From Heterotrichella gracilis (Eukaryota; Sar; Xanthophyceae; Tribonematales; Xanthonemataceae), in contig JAULBX010020632.1 in assembly GCA_032358255.1 (NCBI GenBank), positions 1 through 64,000 of the forward strand: a stretch of DNA of 64,000 nucleotides, read 5' to 3'. The position numbers and the translations under genes were made by a program. The notes beneath the pieces are model-generated. The model was not told where the DNA came from. It worked only from the letters and a program-made list of their open reading frames with translations, and made no database searches. Shown piece by piece: positions 1 to 12,920 of the stretch. Numbering within the stretch: position 1 is the first letter of the stretch; each line of letters opens with the position of its first letter.

Positions 1-534
1 GACCCCTTGCTTAGTTGAACTCAAGACTCAACTCAAACTCAGGTGCTGAGCCAACGGCTGGGTCAACCGTTGGAGGGGTTGATTCAAAGGTTGAGTTGCT
101 TTAAATCGTGTAGTGGTTTTAATATCAGAAGAAAAATACAGGGGCACAACATCCCCTGATGGCGATGGCGATAGTGTTAGCGGGGCACAACATCCCACGG
201 CAGCGATAGTGTTATTAATAGGGGAGGCACACAACAATAAAAAATGAATTGGCATCACCGCGCCACGCCACAAATCTCTATTTTAATCATGATGGCATCA
301 TGATGGTAAAGGCGATGTGTCGCCCTCCGTCGCCCTCCATGCTGTAGCGGTGCCGTAGGTGCATGCATGCACGCGGAATGGGTTCCACAAACCCTGTGTC
401 ATGATGTCATGCATGGCCTTCAATTCTCCTGTATCCAGTGTTCACAGCCAACGCCACGCCAGCTCACCCATGGGCACCACCAGGTACCAACCTGGAAATA
501 ACTAACGGCAAAAAAATTATATTAAAAATGATTA

Positions 535-720
535 TTACAAGATTACTAGACTTACAAGATTTATTTGACAGTCACATTCAGGGAGGCAACCCAGGCTCAC
601 AAGATTGTTGGGGGCGCTTGTCACCCTGCTCGCTAAATAATATTTGAATTGTGGAGCCACATTGGCCCCACATTTACTACCAGAAAAGCGAAACAAGTTT
701 CTGGAAATTGTTATATTTAA
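535..720 (-). mobile_element. LINE 3'-end remnant
   Basis: This stretch matches, in the same order, the 3' end of the longer LINE copy at 58.7-59.3 kb. It has the AGATTTATTTGACAGTCACA tail, the block around GTGGAGCCACATTG, and the block with ACAAGTTTCTGGAAAT. Only the last 180 bases or so of the element are present, which suits 5' truncation during target-primed integration. The coding direction is minus, judged from the zinc-knuckle protein encoded by the longer copy. Confidence 0.7.
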
Positions 721-1387
721 AATATCACAATAAATTGGATGTATCCACGGCAGTGGGAAAGTATCGATCTTGCAAACTTTAACTTACAGATTGCACGATC
801 GATATGTAAGGCTTACATATTTATTCGTTATTTTTTATCTGTATATTTTATCTATGGATGTTTTTCAAGCAGTGCATTGGGACAAAATGTAAATAACTTA
901 AGCTATATATCATGCGTAAGCATAATAATCAAGCATTGTCAAAAATGGCTGCGTGACACCGTGTCTTGGAGAAAACAACGCCCTATATAAGAATAAGAAA
1001 ACAAGAATGTACCTGTCGCGCCTCAGAGAAACATGCAGTAGTATCCAGTGTGCTGTAGCTGTTGGCGTTGTTGGCCCACCAAACTTGAGGCCTACAAACC
1101 ATAGTCGAAATGGATAGCATCAGACATTTAGACCTTGCAGGCTTACCCCTGATACTAGTACTTACCTCTGGGCTTACCTCAAGCAGCCTACCTGCACCTG
1201 GGATACGATGCCTGTGAGCCCACATGCACTTCCGCCATCTACTCCACCAGTTGGGGAGTCACTCATCAGTAAAGTGGCAGTGAAAGAGGAGTGCACATCC
1301 TTTGCCAAGGCCAGTGTGCCTAGAGTGGACTCTACTTTAAAATTATCAAAAAGATAGTCAGTCAATTATTAGCTATGGCCAAAGGCC

Positions 1388-1448
1388 TAGTTTGTGAGCC
1401 CGGGTTGGCTCCCTAAATGTGACTGTCCAAATAACCTTGTAAATTGTT
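1388..1448 (+). mobile_element. Short LINE 3'-tail remnant
   Basis: About 55 bases match the reverse complement of the LINE tail seen at 535-720 and 58.86 kb (GAGCCCGGGTTGGCTCCCT followed by AATGTGACTGTCCAAATAA). It is too short to carry coding sequence. It looks like a heavily truncated copy in the opposite orientation to its neighbour. Confidence 0.55.
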
Positions 1449-3569
1449 TGTGTTAATTGTAGCTAGCTGCTTGACAAGAAAGTCGATGCTGACGCCTTCC
1501 GTTGAGACACCTATCTGTCTAACTGGTACATCTTTGTTGTGCTTTAAGATGTACCTGTATTAACAAGGTTTACAAGATCTGATTTATGTATTAAAAAACC
1601 AGCCTTAATACTCACTGCGGCCCGATAGCAGAACAATTCGATCAGGGTTGTCTGCCATGTGGAAGCCAGGTCTGCATAAACACGCATTCTTACTTATGCG
1701 TTGTGCAACTGGCGCGTTTAGATGCTTTTCCTTTGAATTACTGGCGTGTGCCGGAGCTGGCGTGCCAACAGTGGATCGCATATGCATGTACATGTGCCGT
1801 ATTCGCACCTACCCTGCCGGCACCGGTCGCGGACTGATATACGCGGTTTCAATTTGAATGATAAGAGAGGCATATTAGCATAGATCTGCTTCTCTAGCAA
1901 AGGCGCCGCCACCCTAACCCCACATGCCCATGACATTGCAACGGGAGCCAATTGGAATATCATAAAGGAATCCATGCGCAACACAGGAGCACGACGCCAG
2001 CATATATGGAGGTCCACCGTGTGTAGTCCCGGATGCTGCGGCAAACGCCTTGGCCAGTCAAACTGCTGAGCATACTGGCGTGCTACTTGACGGTGAGCAA
2101 TGTGCCCTTAAGCAGTGGGCACTGTTACCCATTGTACCCACTATGGACCACCACCCACAGTCCTTGTTTCCGTGTTGATCTTGCTGGTTCTGAGACCAGC
2201 AGCACCTTCAGCCTTTTACCCTGGCCCAATTTCAACCAGTGAGCACTGGCAGTTTGATCGTTTAAATTGGTTCATAAAGAAATCCTACGCATGGTTTTCA
2301 GCACAAACCGCTTGAATGGTGTACAGCTTGAGCTTGACGAGGGTGGTGCAACTTAGAAGACCTTTTACTCCACGTCATTCACAGCGATTATGCACTGGGT
2401 GCAACTACGCCCTGGCATGTTGTTGCACTGCCCAATAGCCCAGGCTTGGAAAGTGGGGTGTGGGAGGATGTGGAGCCAAGTGTGTAAAGCACGTAGGTCG
2501 AGCAGTAAAATTTCTAGGGTTTGGTCTACAGGTGCTGCGCCCCACTGCGGATTCTAGTAGTTTGCGCTTCCGCGCATTGAGACATATTGCAACCATTTTT
2601 TGCTTTGCGGCTGGCGCATCTAAAATGAAAGCCTGCAAGCTATTTTATTGGTGGCCAGAAACCATTAGATGTGCACGCTCAGGTTGGACAGGACAACAGT
2701 GCAGGAGGGCAATAGCTGCATATGTCACCGCATTTTGCAAGGGGGCCCTCGGGTGTAGGGGGTGTAGTGGTTTGCATCCTTGGTGGTTTGTATGGAGTGT
2801 GAGGACATGCTTGCAATCCCATCTTGTACCCTGCCTATAATTTTTTTGGTAAGGATGTAAAGGAACGGCCACTGCTTTAGCTGCTTGGCACAAAATTCAG
2901 GCCTAACAGCTGCCAAGTTCCCTTTTTCTCTAATAAATTAAAAAAATTTTGTTTGTTTATGTACAATTTCTACCTACCAGGAGGTTACATGTGAATATTC
3001 TTTTACCCTATTCCAATGGGCAGGCTTGTAGTGCAGAGATGGGATGGGCTTGCCCCTAGGGACCTCCGTATCAAGATATGAAAACTTGTCGCCTTCTACT
3101 CAGTGGGCGAGGGTGGGGATATCTTTGGGCCCATGGAAAAAAATCAAGTCAGGGAATACAAAAAGCCCTTGACTTTTTGTAGGAGGTCGTTTAACAACGC
3201 CATAAACAAATGCAGGTATATAGACCTTGTTTAGCACCTATTGGAATGATTGTACTTGCCCTGCCCAGCAATTTGCATGTATGGGTATCTATGTATTACA
3301 TTTTTGCTTATCCTATAAAATCTGATTAAAAAACAAATAAAAAATAGTCAATTATATATTGAGCTGGCCTTTTACGCCAGCTACACTACCCAATCAGCAT
3401 ATTAACACCAGTGTTCAGTAGCACCAGGGCTAAACTTAGTTTATCAGCACGCATGCCCATCAGCACTGGGATATAGCTAGTATTGCATTGCCTCTGTTCT
3501 CTTTACGGCACATGCAGAGCAACACATACAGTTGGCCGGCCTGATTCTCACGGCAAGAATCCACCGCAG

Positions 3570-6500
3570 GTGTCTGCAGGCGCATCTCAGCTGAAGGACA
3601 ATAACCAGGGCCAATATTTGTTCCCCATACTTCAATATGGCCCCAACAACCAGTTTGCGGCGCTGATCTCACATGTGTTCCTGGCGAAGCGACTCAACCG
3701 CACGCTTGTGCTGCCAATGTTCCGCAATCATTACAGTGTAGGGTAAGTACTTAGTTGATTTTATGGGGAGCCTGGTCAGGTGCAAAAAGGTCTCCTTGGC
3801 ACCAAACTTGCTGTACTTACTCCTGTGGCACAATACATAGAACATTGAGGCCCCAGGTGACAGACTCAGGTAGTACCCTGAGCCATGCTAGATGTTACTG
3901 GTTGGTTGCGTTGCTGAATGCATGTCGTTTGGTATGGTACGTGGGGCACAATATTAGTAGGCAATATGGGAAGTATTTGGTAACCTCTCAAAAAAAAAAA
4001 AAAAAAAAAAGGCATACAGGGCAACATGCTATGGGTTGACTTGATCTAGGAGACCCAGCGGGGCTTCAGGTTGCGCAAGATGAACAGATGTACAAGCAGT
4101 GCCAGGATGAACTGCTTGGCGCCACAATGTACAATTCTAACTATAATTTAGCTGTTCACAGTGGCTGGAATGGGTGTGTACATGTATAGTTGGGACCGAC
4201 TAAGTCTGAACTGCAGCCATTGCAGAGTGGGCACCTTGCAAGCGGCACATGGCAGTGATGTTCTGGCAATGCACTACTTATTGGTTGCTGCAAATCTTTC
4301 CTCCTTTTTGAGCCCAGTTGCAATTAGATGTTCCACTTATGTTACTTTTCTGGTCAAGAAGGTTTACCAAAGCAACAACTTATGCTGACTGATGTGCCAT
4401 TGTATGTAGCACTTCTGCTAGCCAGGCTTGTGGTGGCATTAGCAAAGGGTGCTGACTGTGGGTTCCCGTTGCAGGCATGCTGATAACCGCTGGGGTTTTG
4501 CATTTGAAGACACTTTTGACAGGCAGGTGTTACTGCAGTACGTACCCACAATCACAGTAGCGGAGCTTGAGGAAAATGGTGTGGCAAGAAAGCAAAATAC
4601 CGCAAAAGCATAAGCATAAGCACAAGGAGCATACAATGTGTTTCCTCTGCATCATCTGCATAGGATGGTCCCTGCAGGCCCTGTGTGGTGCTGGTGCTGG
4701 TACTCTGAATGCCTGTGAGTGTGAGTTGGGAAGTTGACAAAGTTAACATGACAAAATTAATATCAATGTCAGAGTTTGCGTACACAACTTTGTTTACTCA
4801 TATGGTGGCGCTTATTGTAGGCAGGAATGGAGTATCTTAAATATCTCCCATTGCCCGTCTTGCCATTGCAGCACACATGACCACTGCATCTGCCGCATTG
4901 CAAACACATTGATGTTGAACTGGTTGTAGGTTGGGATGCTACGTTTGAATTGGTTATTACCACAGATAAATTCCAGAAGGTGTATGAAGATTTCTATCAC
5001 GAGTACCTTGGTGTCAGCCTTAGCAATGCAACACACTCGGTGCGTACGTAACTGCATGCCATCAGGGTTCAGTGACTCATTCAGGGTATGTGTGTTGCCT
5101 GATCCGGGGCGCCTGCCTCGCCCACACTGGTAGCAGCCTCCATCTGGCGCAACAACGCTAGGGTAGCTATGGTTTTGCTTGCGTGCATCAATGGGGGAAG
5201 TAATCACTATGTGTTGTCGTGGCACACACGGTAGCTACCCAGAAGGCCTAGACCTGCCATCAATGATATTAATCTGGATGCGACGCACGTACATCTTGGA
5301 ACACATGTTACTTATATAACTATTCATGTGCAGCTTGTCTTTGTTGTCATTCAAAGCCGGAGTAGCCGGAGTAGGTTTAATGGCTTTATTTGAGTTAAAT
5401 GATGGTGTATCCTATGCAGTTGCTGCGTACCGACGAGCTTGAATGCTCAGCAGCCGTGTTACATTCATTGTTCAACCTGACTGTGGGCCATCGCTACGTG
5501 GCCTTGGAGGAGCAAGGCGCAATCACAAAGCACATCTACTCGCTGGTCTCGGTATGTGGCACGAGTTATATAGTTGCTATGTAAAGTAAGTCATTAACCT
5601 GGCATGTGCAGCGTATAATGAGCAGGGATTATCATGCAATGTGATTGATGATATGTGGGCAAATATATATGGTGCTGGGTATAGGTGCATGCATGCCTTG
5701 GTTCAATTCGGTACAATGGGCAGAAATGATATACCAGTGGATGCATGTTGAAGGAGTCATGATACATTGTTGGATGCAGCCTGGCTGTGTACCTGTACCC
5801 AGTCACAAACATGAACTACATAAACTCATGGATGAAAATGCACCTAGCTGCAGCCATTAATTCCAACAGCCCTTGTGACTGGACTATCCTTTCTTTGCCA
5901 TGAAGTGGAGATTGGTACAGCTTTAGCGCCTACAAATTACCAAATGTATTGTACAGAGAGTGAATCTATACCAGCGTTCACCCTATCAATGCATATGGCA
6001 AAATCTTGGAACACATGTGAATTTATCTGGAAGGCATGTACCTCTAACTACTCTAGCTAGTTATTTCAATGTAAGGAGAATTTAATTTTGTGTAAGCCCT
6101 TAAATTGGTGGTATTCTGGTATAAGCCATTGATAGAAGCCATTGATACTTGTTTTTTTTACATGAGGCGTGTGCTTAGTATAACTCTCCCAATCATCTGA
6201 CCAAACTTACCAAACTTGATCAAGCCATTGCGCAATCCAAGCGCACCGTTCTGAACCCCATAAACTTGAGCTAGCGTGCTGCTAAACCCTCAGACCGCAA
6301 CATACATGATAAATCCATCATAGAACCATGAAGCCCTTGCTTGCTGATCTGGTTTGTGCTGGTTGCAGTTGAAAGGTATAGATAAGCCAACCGATTGCCA
6401 GCGAGGGTTCCTTGAAGCCGCAAAGTACGTCCAAAAGGCACCAGCCGTAAGGGACCACGCACAAAAATTCATCCAATCAATGGCTTCATCCCCTTGCTCA

Positions 6501-9291
6501 ATACGATCCGGTCGGGCTCCTCTCAAGTGCAATGAGAGCGCAGCAGCAGTTACATTGCCTTCCACGTCCGCCCATTTGACCGTGATGACAGCTGCTTGCA
6601 AGAATGGGAGGCTGCCGCAGGTTGGTTGGAGTCAGGTTGGTTTGTAAAAAAACATGTACCGAGCAACACAGCCTACACCAGAGTAGCAGGCTAGATGAGC
6701 AGTTCTGCGAATGCGCCGCGCTGAGACCTGCCCAGGCAGTTTATCATAGGCCTTGGCACTGTTTGTTTATCTTGCGCAATGAAAAATGGTTATGATGGAA
6801 CATGGTGGGGAATAAAGCATGAATGTTATCGATAACAACATTCTCACATGATTGACATTTTTTAGCGAATTCGTATTTTTTAGCGGATTCGTAAATAAAT
6901 AAATAAATTCCAGCAATATACCAGATTAGCAGTCACTCTTGCTCATGCGGCGCCAACCTTCTATCCTGGTCCTGTGCGTACCACCTATTGATCCTACACG
7001 AGTGGAGGTCGGCATGGATAAGGGCAGCAAATGTGGCCATTTGCTTGCCTACCCCTTTTGCCCCCTCTACCTTACCACAACCATTCATTAGAGAGTCCGG
7101 TAGACGTCCTAGATGTCCCAAACAGCTGAGCATATTGTCCCTGAGTTTTGTCACATCTGCACTGTTGCCCACGCTTGCTAAGAAGATCATAAATCGGCTG
7201 ACATTTGCATTGCTGACTATGCCTCGCCCCACATCAAGAGCTAAGGCGTGTGGGGCCCATGCGGCAGATGATGGCAACCAGCCGTGCCACTTACTACACA
7301 TTTGTGCTACGACAGGCAAAGACTTGAAATTCAACGCAACACGCCTCCAGAATTGCGAGCCACCCAACTTGCACGACACACTGGCAGCTACTGTGCAGCA
7401 GGCCATGGACTTGCACAACGTGTGCCACGCCTTCTTAGTTGCACCGTCAGCAGGTACGGGCATACGCACAGCCGGGAGGCACACCGTCTGCAAACACCCA
7501 TAAATACAAGAATACCCCAAAATCTGCTTTGTGAATAGTGTTAAAAAATTGTAAAACTTAAAAAAAGTTAAAATAAACAATTAAAAGTGGTAAGCCTTGG
7601 CTTTGTCTTTGTTTTTGTTGAGTGTTAGGCAGCAATGCATTGTTGCATTGCCCTACGTATATGGAAAAGCCCATGAAACCCTACTTAATAAAACCTCTCC
7701 CTGATCAATGAAAGCAATTGATATGTTTTTTTTTTTAGAGATTCACAATACCTCGAATTATCAAAAGAGAACACGGAAATCTGATGGAATACGTACGTAT
7801 CATACGTAATGATTATTAGTGTCAAATTTAGATATATTCAGATAAATATCAGAAGCATTTTTTAGCGATGAAGGAAGTAGGTTTGCCAAATGAGGTATGG
7901 TGTGGACTTTCTTCACATGGTTTGGTGTGGCTATTGCCTTTTTGTGGCAGTCATCATTTGTATATAGTGGCACATCATCACATGTTGCAAAACGTTTAGA
8001 CATCGTCACTTCAGTCTTGTTTTTGACAATACTTTTCGAATGGGTAAAAACACTCGCCTGTGGTATAGTAGACATTAAGAAATGAAATGGTGTTCATTTC
8101 AACATGATGGTGTCAAAATGTAGCGCAGTGCTGGCACACAGGGGCTATGCTCGTTCTCTACATGTCTCCATCTACTGTCATCCATCTACATTCTACCTCA
8201 AGGTTTGATCAACTTCAAAAAATATGTAAAAAAAAAAACAGGAAACGTTGTTGCAATTTTTCCAACGTCCTCGAGAAAACAAAGACGGACTTTTACGTAT
8301 TTACCTATTGCATAGCATGTAGCACGTATTTTGAAGCCCATTTTTGATTATGAACCCCTTTTAATAATTACATTCAAATATAGGGAAGCTGGTCCTTGAC
8401 GTACCTGACCAGGCGCTATGTCAATGGTTTTTAGGACAGACAAGGATGGGATGGATACAGTCTTGTCTTGCGTATTTTTGCTGAGTACTTGTCTCACACT
8501 ATGCATTGTATGCACTGTATGCAGTCTGACGTGCAGGCTGACTGTCCTGCTGTTCCTGTATTTCCCACACATACTGCAAGGCGGACACCACCTGCAATTA
8601 CCCCAGAACCTGCTTTTCGCCTCCTGTGACAACAACATTGAGAATGTTATTGCCCATGCATTTAATATTGAATAATGTTATTGCTCATGCAGCTGCAATT
8701 TATGTCAACTAATGCCGAGAGGTTGATACCTTGGCTTTATGTGCAGGCATCCGACCAACAGCCCTGATGCTTCTTGAGAGGCATGCGGGCATACGCAATG
8801 TACACTGGCTCGACACACTCCACGGGCGCTGGGGGGAACAGGCAGACCAGGTGGGTTAGGTGGGTTAAGCGTCGGTGCTGGCCGTGGTGCACTACGTGCA
8901 GTCAAATTTGGAGCATGCTAGGTGGGAATAGTGGGAACGATGTGTGCTTCTCAGATGGGATACTATGCGAGGAATTGTAGTCACGCGTTGGTTCCATCCT
9001 TGCGGTACAGGTTTGTTTCAAAGTCTTAAAAAACAGGTTGTACTTTTCTCACCTTAAATCTCTTGCCACCATTTGTTCTTCATACAGGCGGGCCATGCGG
9101 GTCCTGGTCCCCAGCGCGGCACCATCTACCTGGATGCCCTGGTGGAGCAGGAGATTGCGCTCCATGCCACTGTGTTCATAGCCTCCCCCCCGTCATCCTT
9201 CACCGCCTCTATCCTTCGAGAGCGAAACTCCCGCTACCCCAGCCATCCAAATCTGCTGTACCCGGGAGCAGAGCCAGCACTGGGCAGATGA
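3570..9291 (+). CDS. GDP-fucose protein O-fucosyltransferase-like gene
   Basis: The gene is split into several exons. The clearest are: ~3570-3742, encoding GQYLFPILQYGPNNQFAALI and then AKRLNRTLVLP; ~4472-4560, WGFAFEDTFDRQVLLQY; ~4905-5045; 5420-5551, LLRTDELECSAAVLHSLFNL; 8747-8850; and 9088-9291, with DALVEQEIALHATVFIASPP, SSF and a TGA stop. The last two exons join in phase. The NNQ...L..RTLVLP start and the late EIALHATVFI..P.SSF motif are the two hallmark blocks of the O-fucosyltransferase fold, which moves fucose from GDP-fucose to Ser/Thr of proteins or to wall glycans, normally in the ER or Golgi. The 5' end and at least one exon between 5551 and 8747 are not resolved. That 3.2-kb intron carries a LINE remnant and an antisense ORF. 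The family call is fairly safe; substrate is unknown. Confidence 0.8.
3991..4012. repeat. Poly(A) tract in intron
   Basis: An uninterrupted run of about 20 A lies in the first intron of the O-fucosyltransferase-like gene. It could be the tail of an old retroposed sequence or simple slippage. I found no flanking target duplication. Confidence 0.7.
6936..7580 (-). CDS. Antisense ORF in O-FucT intron, unassigned
   Basis: A 215-codon open frame runs on the minus strand inside the long intron of the O-fucosyltransferase-like gene. It is rich in Cys, Trp and Ala and ends in APHEQE. I recognise no domain. The plus strand also has a 171-codon open frame over the same stretch, so one of the two may be a shadow. 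The AT-rich first 50 bases look non-coding, so the true exon, if real, is shorter. It may be a fragment of a transposon gene lodged in the intron. Low confidence. Confidence 0.25.
8055..8215 (-). mobile_element. LINE 3' zinc-knuckle region remnant
   Basis: This stretch aligns by eye with 59.06-59.21 kb. It shares GTGGTATAGT, a block on GGTGTTCAT..TTCAACAT, GTAG.GCAGT.CTGGCACA and CTCCATCTAC. This is the part of the LINE that encodes the C-terminal Cys/His knuckle. It is strongly diverged and has no open frame, so it is old. It lies in the long intron of the O-fucosyltransferase-like gene. Confidence 0.6.
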
Positions 9292-9940
9292 CAATTACGG
9301 CAACACTGTTGACCCGAGGAAGGCATGCGGTTGGACTGGAGGATTGTCAATTGTGACATGGCCAATGTGCACCGCAACCAAGGTGGCGTATACAATAAAA
9401 AAATATCAATATGGGCGTAATGGAAGACACCACCCTCCTATGCGTATCAATTTATCTCCTACCATTCCACACATTGCATTGACCATATCTGATTGATGAT
9501 GGCCCTGGACAGCCCACCACCCATACCCTGCAGATATTCCATGAAAATATATATTTGCCAGCCCGCCACACATCTGTCAACAATGTAAATGGGAACAATT
9601 GGCGGTGTCAGCAGCACTTCTTTTTGCGGTGTATAAAGATTTTTTTCTATCAAGTTCCAATCTGGATCAAAATTAAAATATTGCAGCAGCTGATGTACTG
9701 CTATGTCTGTGCATAATCTTCCTACATTTCCTTTCACACGGCAGCCCACTTGGTTTACTGTTTTACTGCAGTTTCAAAATTGTGTTTGCACACGCTGCGG
9801 CGGCGCTGGCATGAACTTGTCAGCAGGATAATTCAGTGTGGGTAACCGTCGGCAACAAGCTGATATGTCTGTAGAAACAGTTTCCCTGCATGCGCCGCAA
9901 TCATTGCTACAATAAATTTAAATTATTATACATCATCTTG
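9292..9940. other. Intergenic, nothing identified
   Basis: This covers the 3' flank of the O-fucosyltransferase-like gene. A 96-codon minus-strand ORF at 9459-9749 has no recognisable feature. I see no repeat or structural RNA. Confidence 0.4.
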
Positions 9941-9944
9941 AGGT

Positions 9945-10300
9945 TGAACAGGTAGATGGAGTACGAGCATAGAGTGCGAGCATAGGTTGTGCCAGTACTC
10001 CACTGCAATTGGATAGCATCATGTTGAAGATGAAGGTTCAATTGTACACCACTTTACGTTGAATGTTCACTATACCACGACATCAGAGAAACATTTCATA
10101 GTTGTTATGATGCTATTCCCAGAAACTTGTTTAGCTTTTTTGGTAGTAATTGTGGGGCCAATGTGGCTCCATTAATTCACAGATTTTTGGTAAGCGGGGT
10201 GACTTTATTAAGCACCTCCAACAGTCTTGCAAGCCCGGGTTGGCTCCCTGAATGACATTGTGACTGTAAAAAACAATCCAAGATCTTCATATCTAAGACT
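9945..10300 (+). mobile_element. LINE 3'-end remnant, plus orientation
   Basis: The region carries in order the reverse complements of blocks seen at 58.85-59.2 kb: GGTAGATGGAGTACGAGCAT, a GTGCCAGTACTCCACTGCAATTGG-like block, CATGTTGAAGATGAAGG, ACCACGACATCAGAGAAACA, GAAACTTGTTTAGC, and the AGCCCGGGTTGGCTCCCTGA tail. A translated shadow of the CQYC...H..DE knuckle is visible but interrupted. It is the same LINE family as the other remnants and covers about 350 bases of the 3' end. Confidence 0.7.
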
Positions 10301-10581
10301 GTTATGGCACATGCCATGCCATTTGGCAATGATTGATTCAAGATGATATCATTAATTAATTTTTTTAAATACTGTACAGTTTAAAGTATCGGTTGAAGAC
10401 GATAGTTTATAGGTTGACTGAGTTGCTCTGCCGTCGGGCCATCTGACGGCATCTCCTTGCGCCTGTGCGTACTTCCTTCGCCCTCACCACGGCTCTCCGC
10501 CCGTTTCCCTTGGTCGTTCCTCTTATTGTCATCTATCGCCAACCAAGTACTATCACCTGGTGAGCTCCGTGAGTCTACACC

Positions 10582-11193
10582 ATGGACACTTCAGCCATGA
10601 CTGTCGAACCGGTACTAACGGTTCAGTCCGACCTCCTCGCGAGTCCCTCCCTCCAGCAGTTGCTAGCCAACGCTCTCCAGTTGTGCACAGACCTGCACGC
10701 ACAAGCCCAAGCTTTGGCAAAAGCTTGGGAGGCCGTCCAAACTGCTGTCAACGGGAAGACACCCGCCGTCGAGCTGGCATCGAACCACCAGTCCACTGTC
10801 CCCCAGCCTGAGTCCGAGCTCCTCTCTGGCCAAGAGAACCTCTCACCACGCCGGGGGACAACGTTGCACAAGCTCATCCAGCTATTTTGCTCAAGCTTCG
10901 AGGCCCCTATTGTCCAGAGTCTTGCCATGGCCAGCACCATCACCCCACTCATCATGCCAGTGCCGCTTCAGGCTGTGACTGTGCCTGCACCCAGTCAGCA
11001 CCCAGCTGCTGCTTCCCACAGACAGTTTGACCCTGGGAGGGCTCGTAGTGACCCTTCTATGCTCCCATCCTGCTTCCACACAGACACTGCTGCTGCTGCT
11101 GTTGGTTTTTCCACCATATTTTCTCATGTCTCTACCATGAGACTTATTCACCCACTTCTGTCTTTGATGGACTCTATGTTTGTTGATTTCTGA
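10582..11193 (+). CDS. Unassigned 203-aa ORF, possibly mobile-element derived
   Basis: An ATG in a good context (ACACCATGG) opens a 203-codon frame. The N-terminal third is rich in Leu, Gln and Ala and could form helices (LASPSLQQLLANALQLCTDL); the rest is rich in Ser, Thr and Pro. No domain is recognised. The 150 bases upstream are pyrimidine-rich with CATCGCCAACCAAG-type sequence. A short helical N-terminus followed by a low-complexity tail would suit a gag-like fragment as well as a host protein. I cannot choose. If it is retroelement-derived it looks partial. Confidence 0.35.
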   Translation: MDTSAMTVEPVLTVQSDLLASPSLQQLLANALQLCTDLHAQAQALAKAWEAVQTAVNGKTPAVELASNHQSTVPQPESELLSGQENLSPRRGTTLHKLIQLFCSSFEAPIVQSLAMASTITPLIMPVPLQAVTVPAPSQHPAAASHRQFDPGRARSDPSMLPSCFHTDTAAAAVGFSTIFSHVSTMRLIHPLLSLMDSMFVDF

Positions 11194-12227
11194 TGTCTCC
11201 AGTATGCGAGACTTATCTACTCACTCTACTCTTCATGACATTGTGGACCTAGTGTCCCTCATGTGTGCCCTTCAGGGGCACACAGGGCAATACGCCGATG
11301 ACGGCTTGGAACGCCTTTTGTTTGTTTGTTTGTTTGTATTTAAAAATCTACATAAACATAATTTACAAGATCTGGACAGTGTGTAGGGTTGGCAACGGCT
11401 GCCGCGGCACCTGTGGTGGCACCGTGGGCCACAGACGTCAGGGTACCCTGATCATCATGCATAAGCATGATCATGCACTGCATGATGCAGGGCCTGATCA
11501 GCTGCTGACCCATTGACAATGAGAGGGTTTCCCGGGGTGGAACTCTTCTTGTCGTCATGGTGACAAACTCAGTCAACCTGCAGACATGGCATTTCATTTC
11601 CCCATCCAACTCGGCAGAAAAGTGAAATGCTGATATCTTTACAGACACATTGATTCACTACGCGGTCTTGCATTCAATCGATTACTTTACGCTCTCTCCA
11701 GAGGGCTGAGACCCACTGAAAGGATTAACCGAGACGTTGGTTTTGGGGGATGCCAGGATGGAAATGAAAGGTGAAAGATTGGATTGACTGGACGGGATCT
11801 TGGGGATGATAGGATAAGCGGAGCCTGGGATGGGGGATGAGGTTGATAGGGTGCAGTGGGGATGAGAGGTGTTAAGACCAGAGACAGCTGAGCCCAACTG
11901 AGCATGGGCAGCTGCAACTCCAATGCCAGCACAGCAGCTTTATATGTCAGGTAATACAAAACACCAAAAGTCTTTCTGAAAGCACCCATCACACACCAGC
12001 TGACGTGGTATTTACCTTTATTTGTACTTATGGGAGCTATGAGAGGTTGAAAGCAGGATGCCTTTTCTACAGAACACGATGCATGCATGCATATGCATAC
12101 GCATGACCCATGGTGAACAAAGGTCCCCGTCGAACGTGCACTATGGGTTGCGGATATTTGAGGTACTTTTTTAAGCGAACAAGCGAAATACGTCTGCTGG
12201 TATCTTGGCGGCAGGAAAAGGCTCGTC

Positions 12228-12258
12228 ATGAGTGACTCATGACTCATGACTCATGATG
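12228..12258. repeat. Tandem TGACTCA motifs
   Basis: TGACTCA occurs three times in direct tandem (TGACTCATGACTCATGACTC), followed by a nearby inverted TGAGTC. TGACTCA is the classical bZIP (AP-1/GCN4) recognition core, but no gene start lies close by, so this may be a chance microsatellite. Confidence 0.4.
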
Positions 12259-12824
12259 AGTCGTAAGGGCCCTCGGACAAAAGCGAACCGTGGTACACCT
12301 TTGTCCGTAGCCGTCACCGGACCTCAGCTGTGGCTACATAGCCACCACGTACGAAGTGATGCAACCATTGGGTTTTACATCTTCTCTACACTGGTATTGT
12401 TGTGGACATTGTGGGGAGGCTGGCCACTGGGTACCTTCAAGCATACCAGTGGCAAACCTTTGGCTGCAAAGCTTTGCAACACTTGGTAAAGTAGAGTATT
12501 GGCCTGGGTTTGGGGCAGACACCTGAGTGGGATAAGATAAAATCTCAAGTAGCATCCGCCTAGCCGTGTCAACCCCAAGAAGTGCTGACAGGAATGCGTG
12601 AATGAGGTTGGCAGGCTGATGGAAACGCTCAGGATTGGATTGCCAGGTAAGGGGATGATGGAGGACTGAACACTGCTCAGGAATGACACTATCAAAGGAT
12701 TACCCAGGATGAGCAGGATGCAGAAGTTGAGGATGTAACCACAGGATTAAAACACCCCGTTTCCTAAACGTCATGGGATTAAAACCCCTGAATAAGGGCC
12801 TGGTCGCATCTCTGGCCAGAAGTG

Positions 12825-12920
12825 GCCGGAGCCTGATCCTGGGGTTGATCCTGGGGAATCCTGCGTAATCCTGGAGTGAATCCTGGGGAATCCTGCGCTC
12901 ATCCTTGGGTTGATCCTGGA
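12825..12920. repeat. Degenerate minisatellite, ATCCTGGGG core
   Basis: At least seven copies of ATCCTGG or ATCCTGCG recur at spacings of roughly 9-16 bases (GATCCTGGGGTTGATCCTGG and variants). The unit is imperfect. The array sits in otherwise featureless intergenic DNA. Confidence 0.65.

Larger units (their letters stand above)
1..3480. other. Gene-poor stretch with LINE 3' remnants
   Basis: I see no convincing coding exon here. The short ORFs have no recognisable domain and no consistent splice structure. The stretch holds two remnants of a LINE 3' end, listed separately, an ACTCAA-rich tract in the first 90 bases, and AT-rich runs around 700-950 and 2930-3350. Promoter or 5' exons of the downstream plus-strand O-fucosyltransferase-like gene may lie near its right edge, but I cannot place them. 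Confidence 0.5.

Noticed and set aside
11687-12247. 186-codon minus-strand ORF
   Set aside because: Pro/Ser/Thr-rich translation of a purine-rich stretch, with no family features or splice context.
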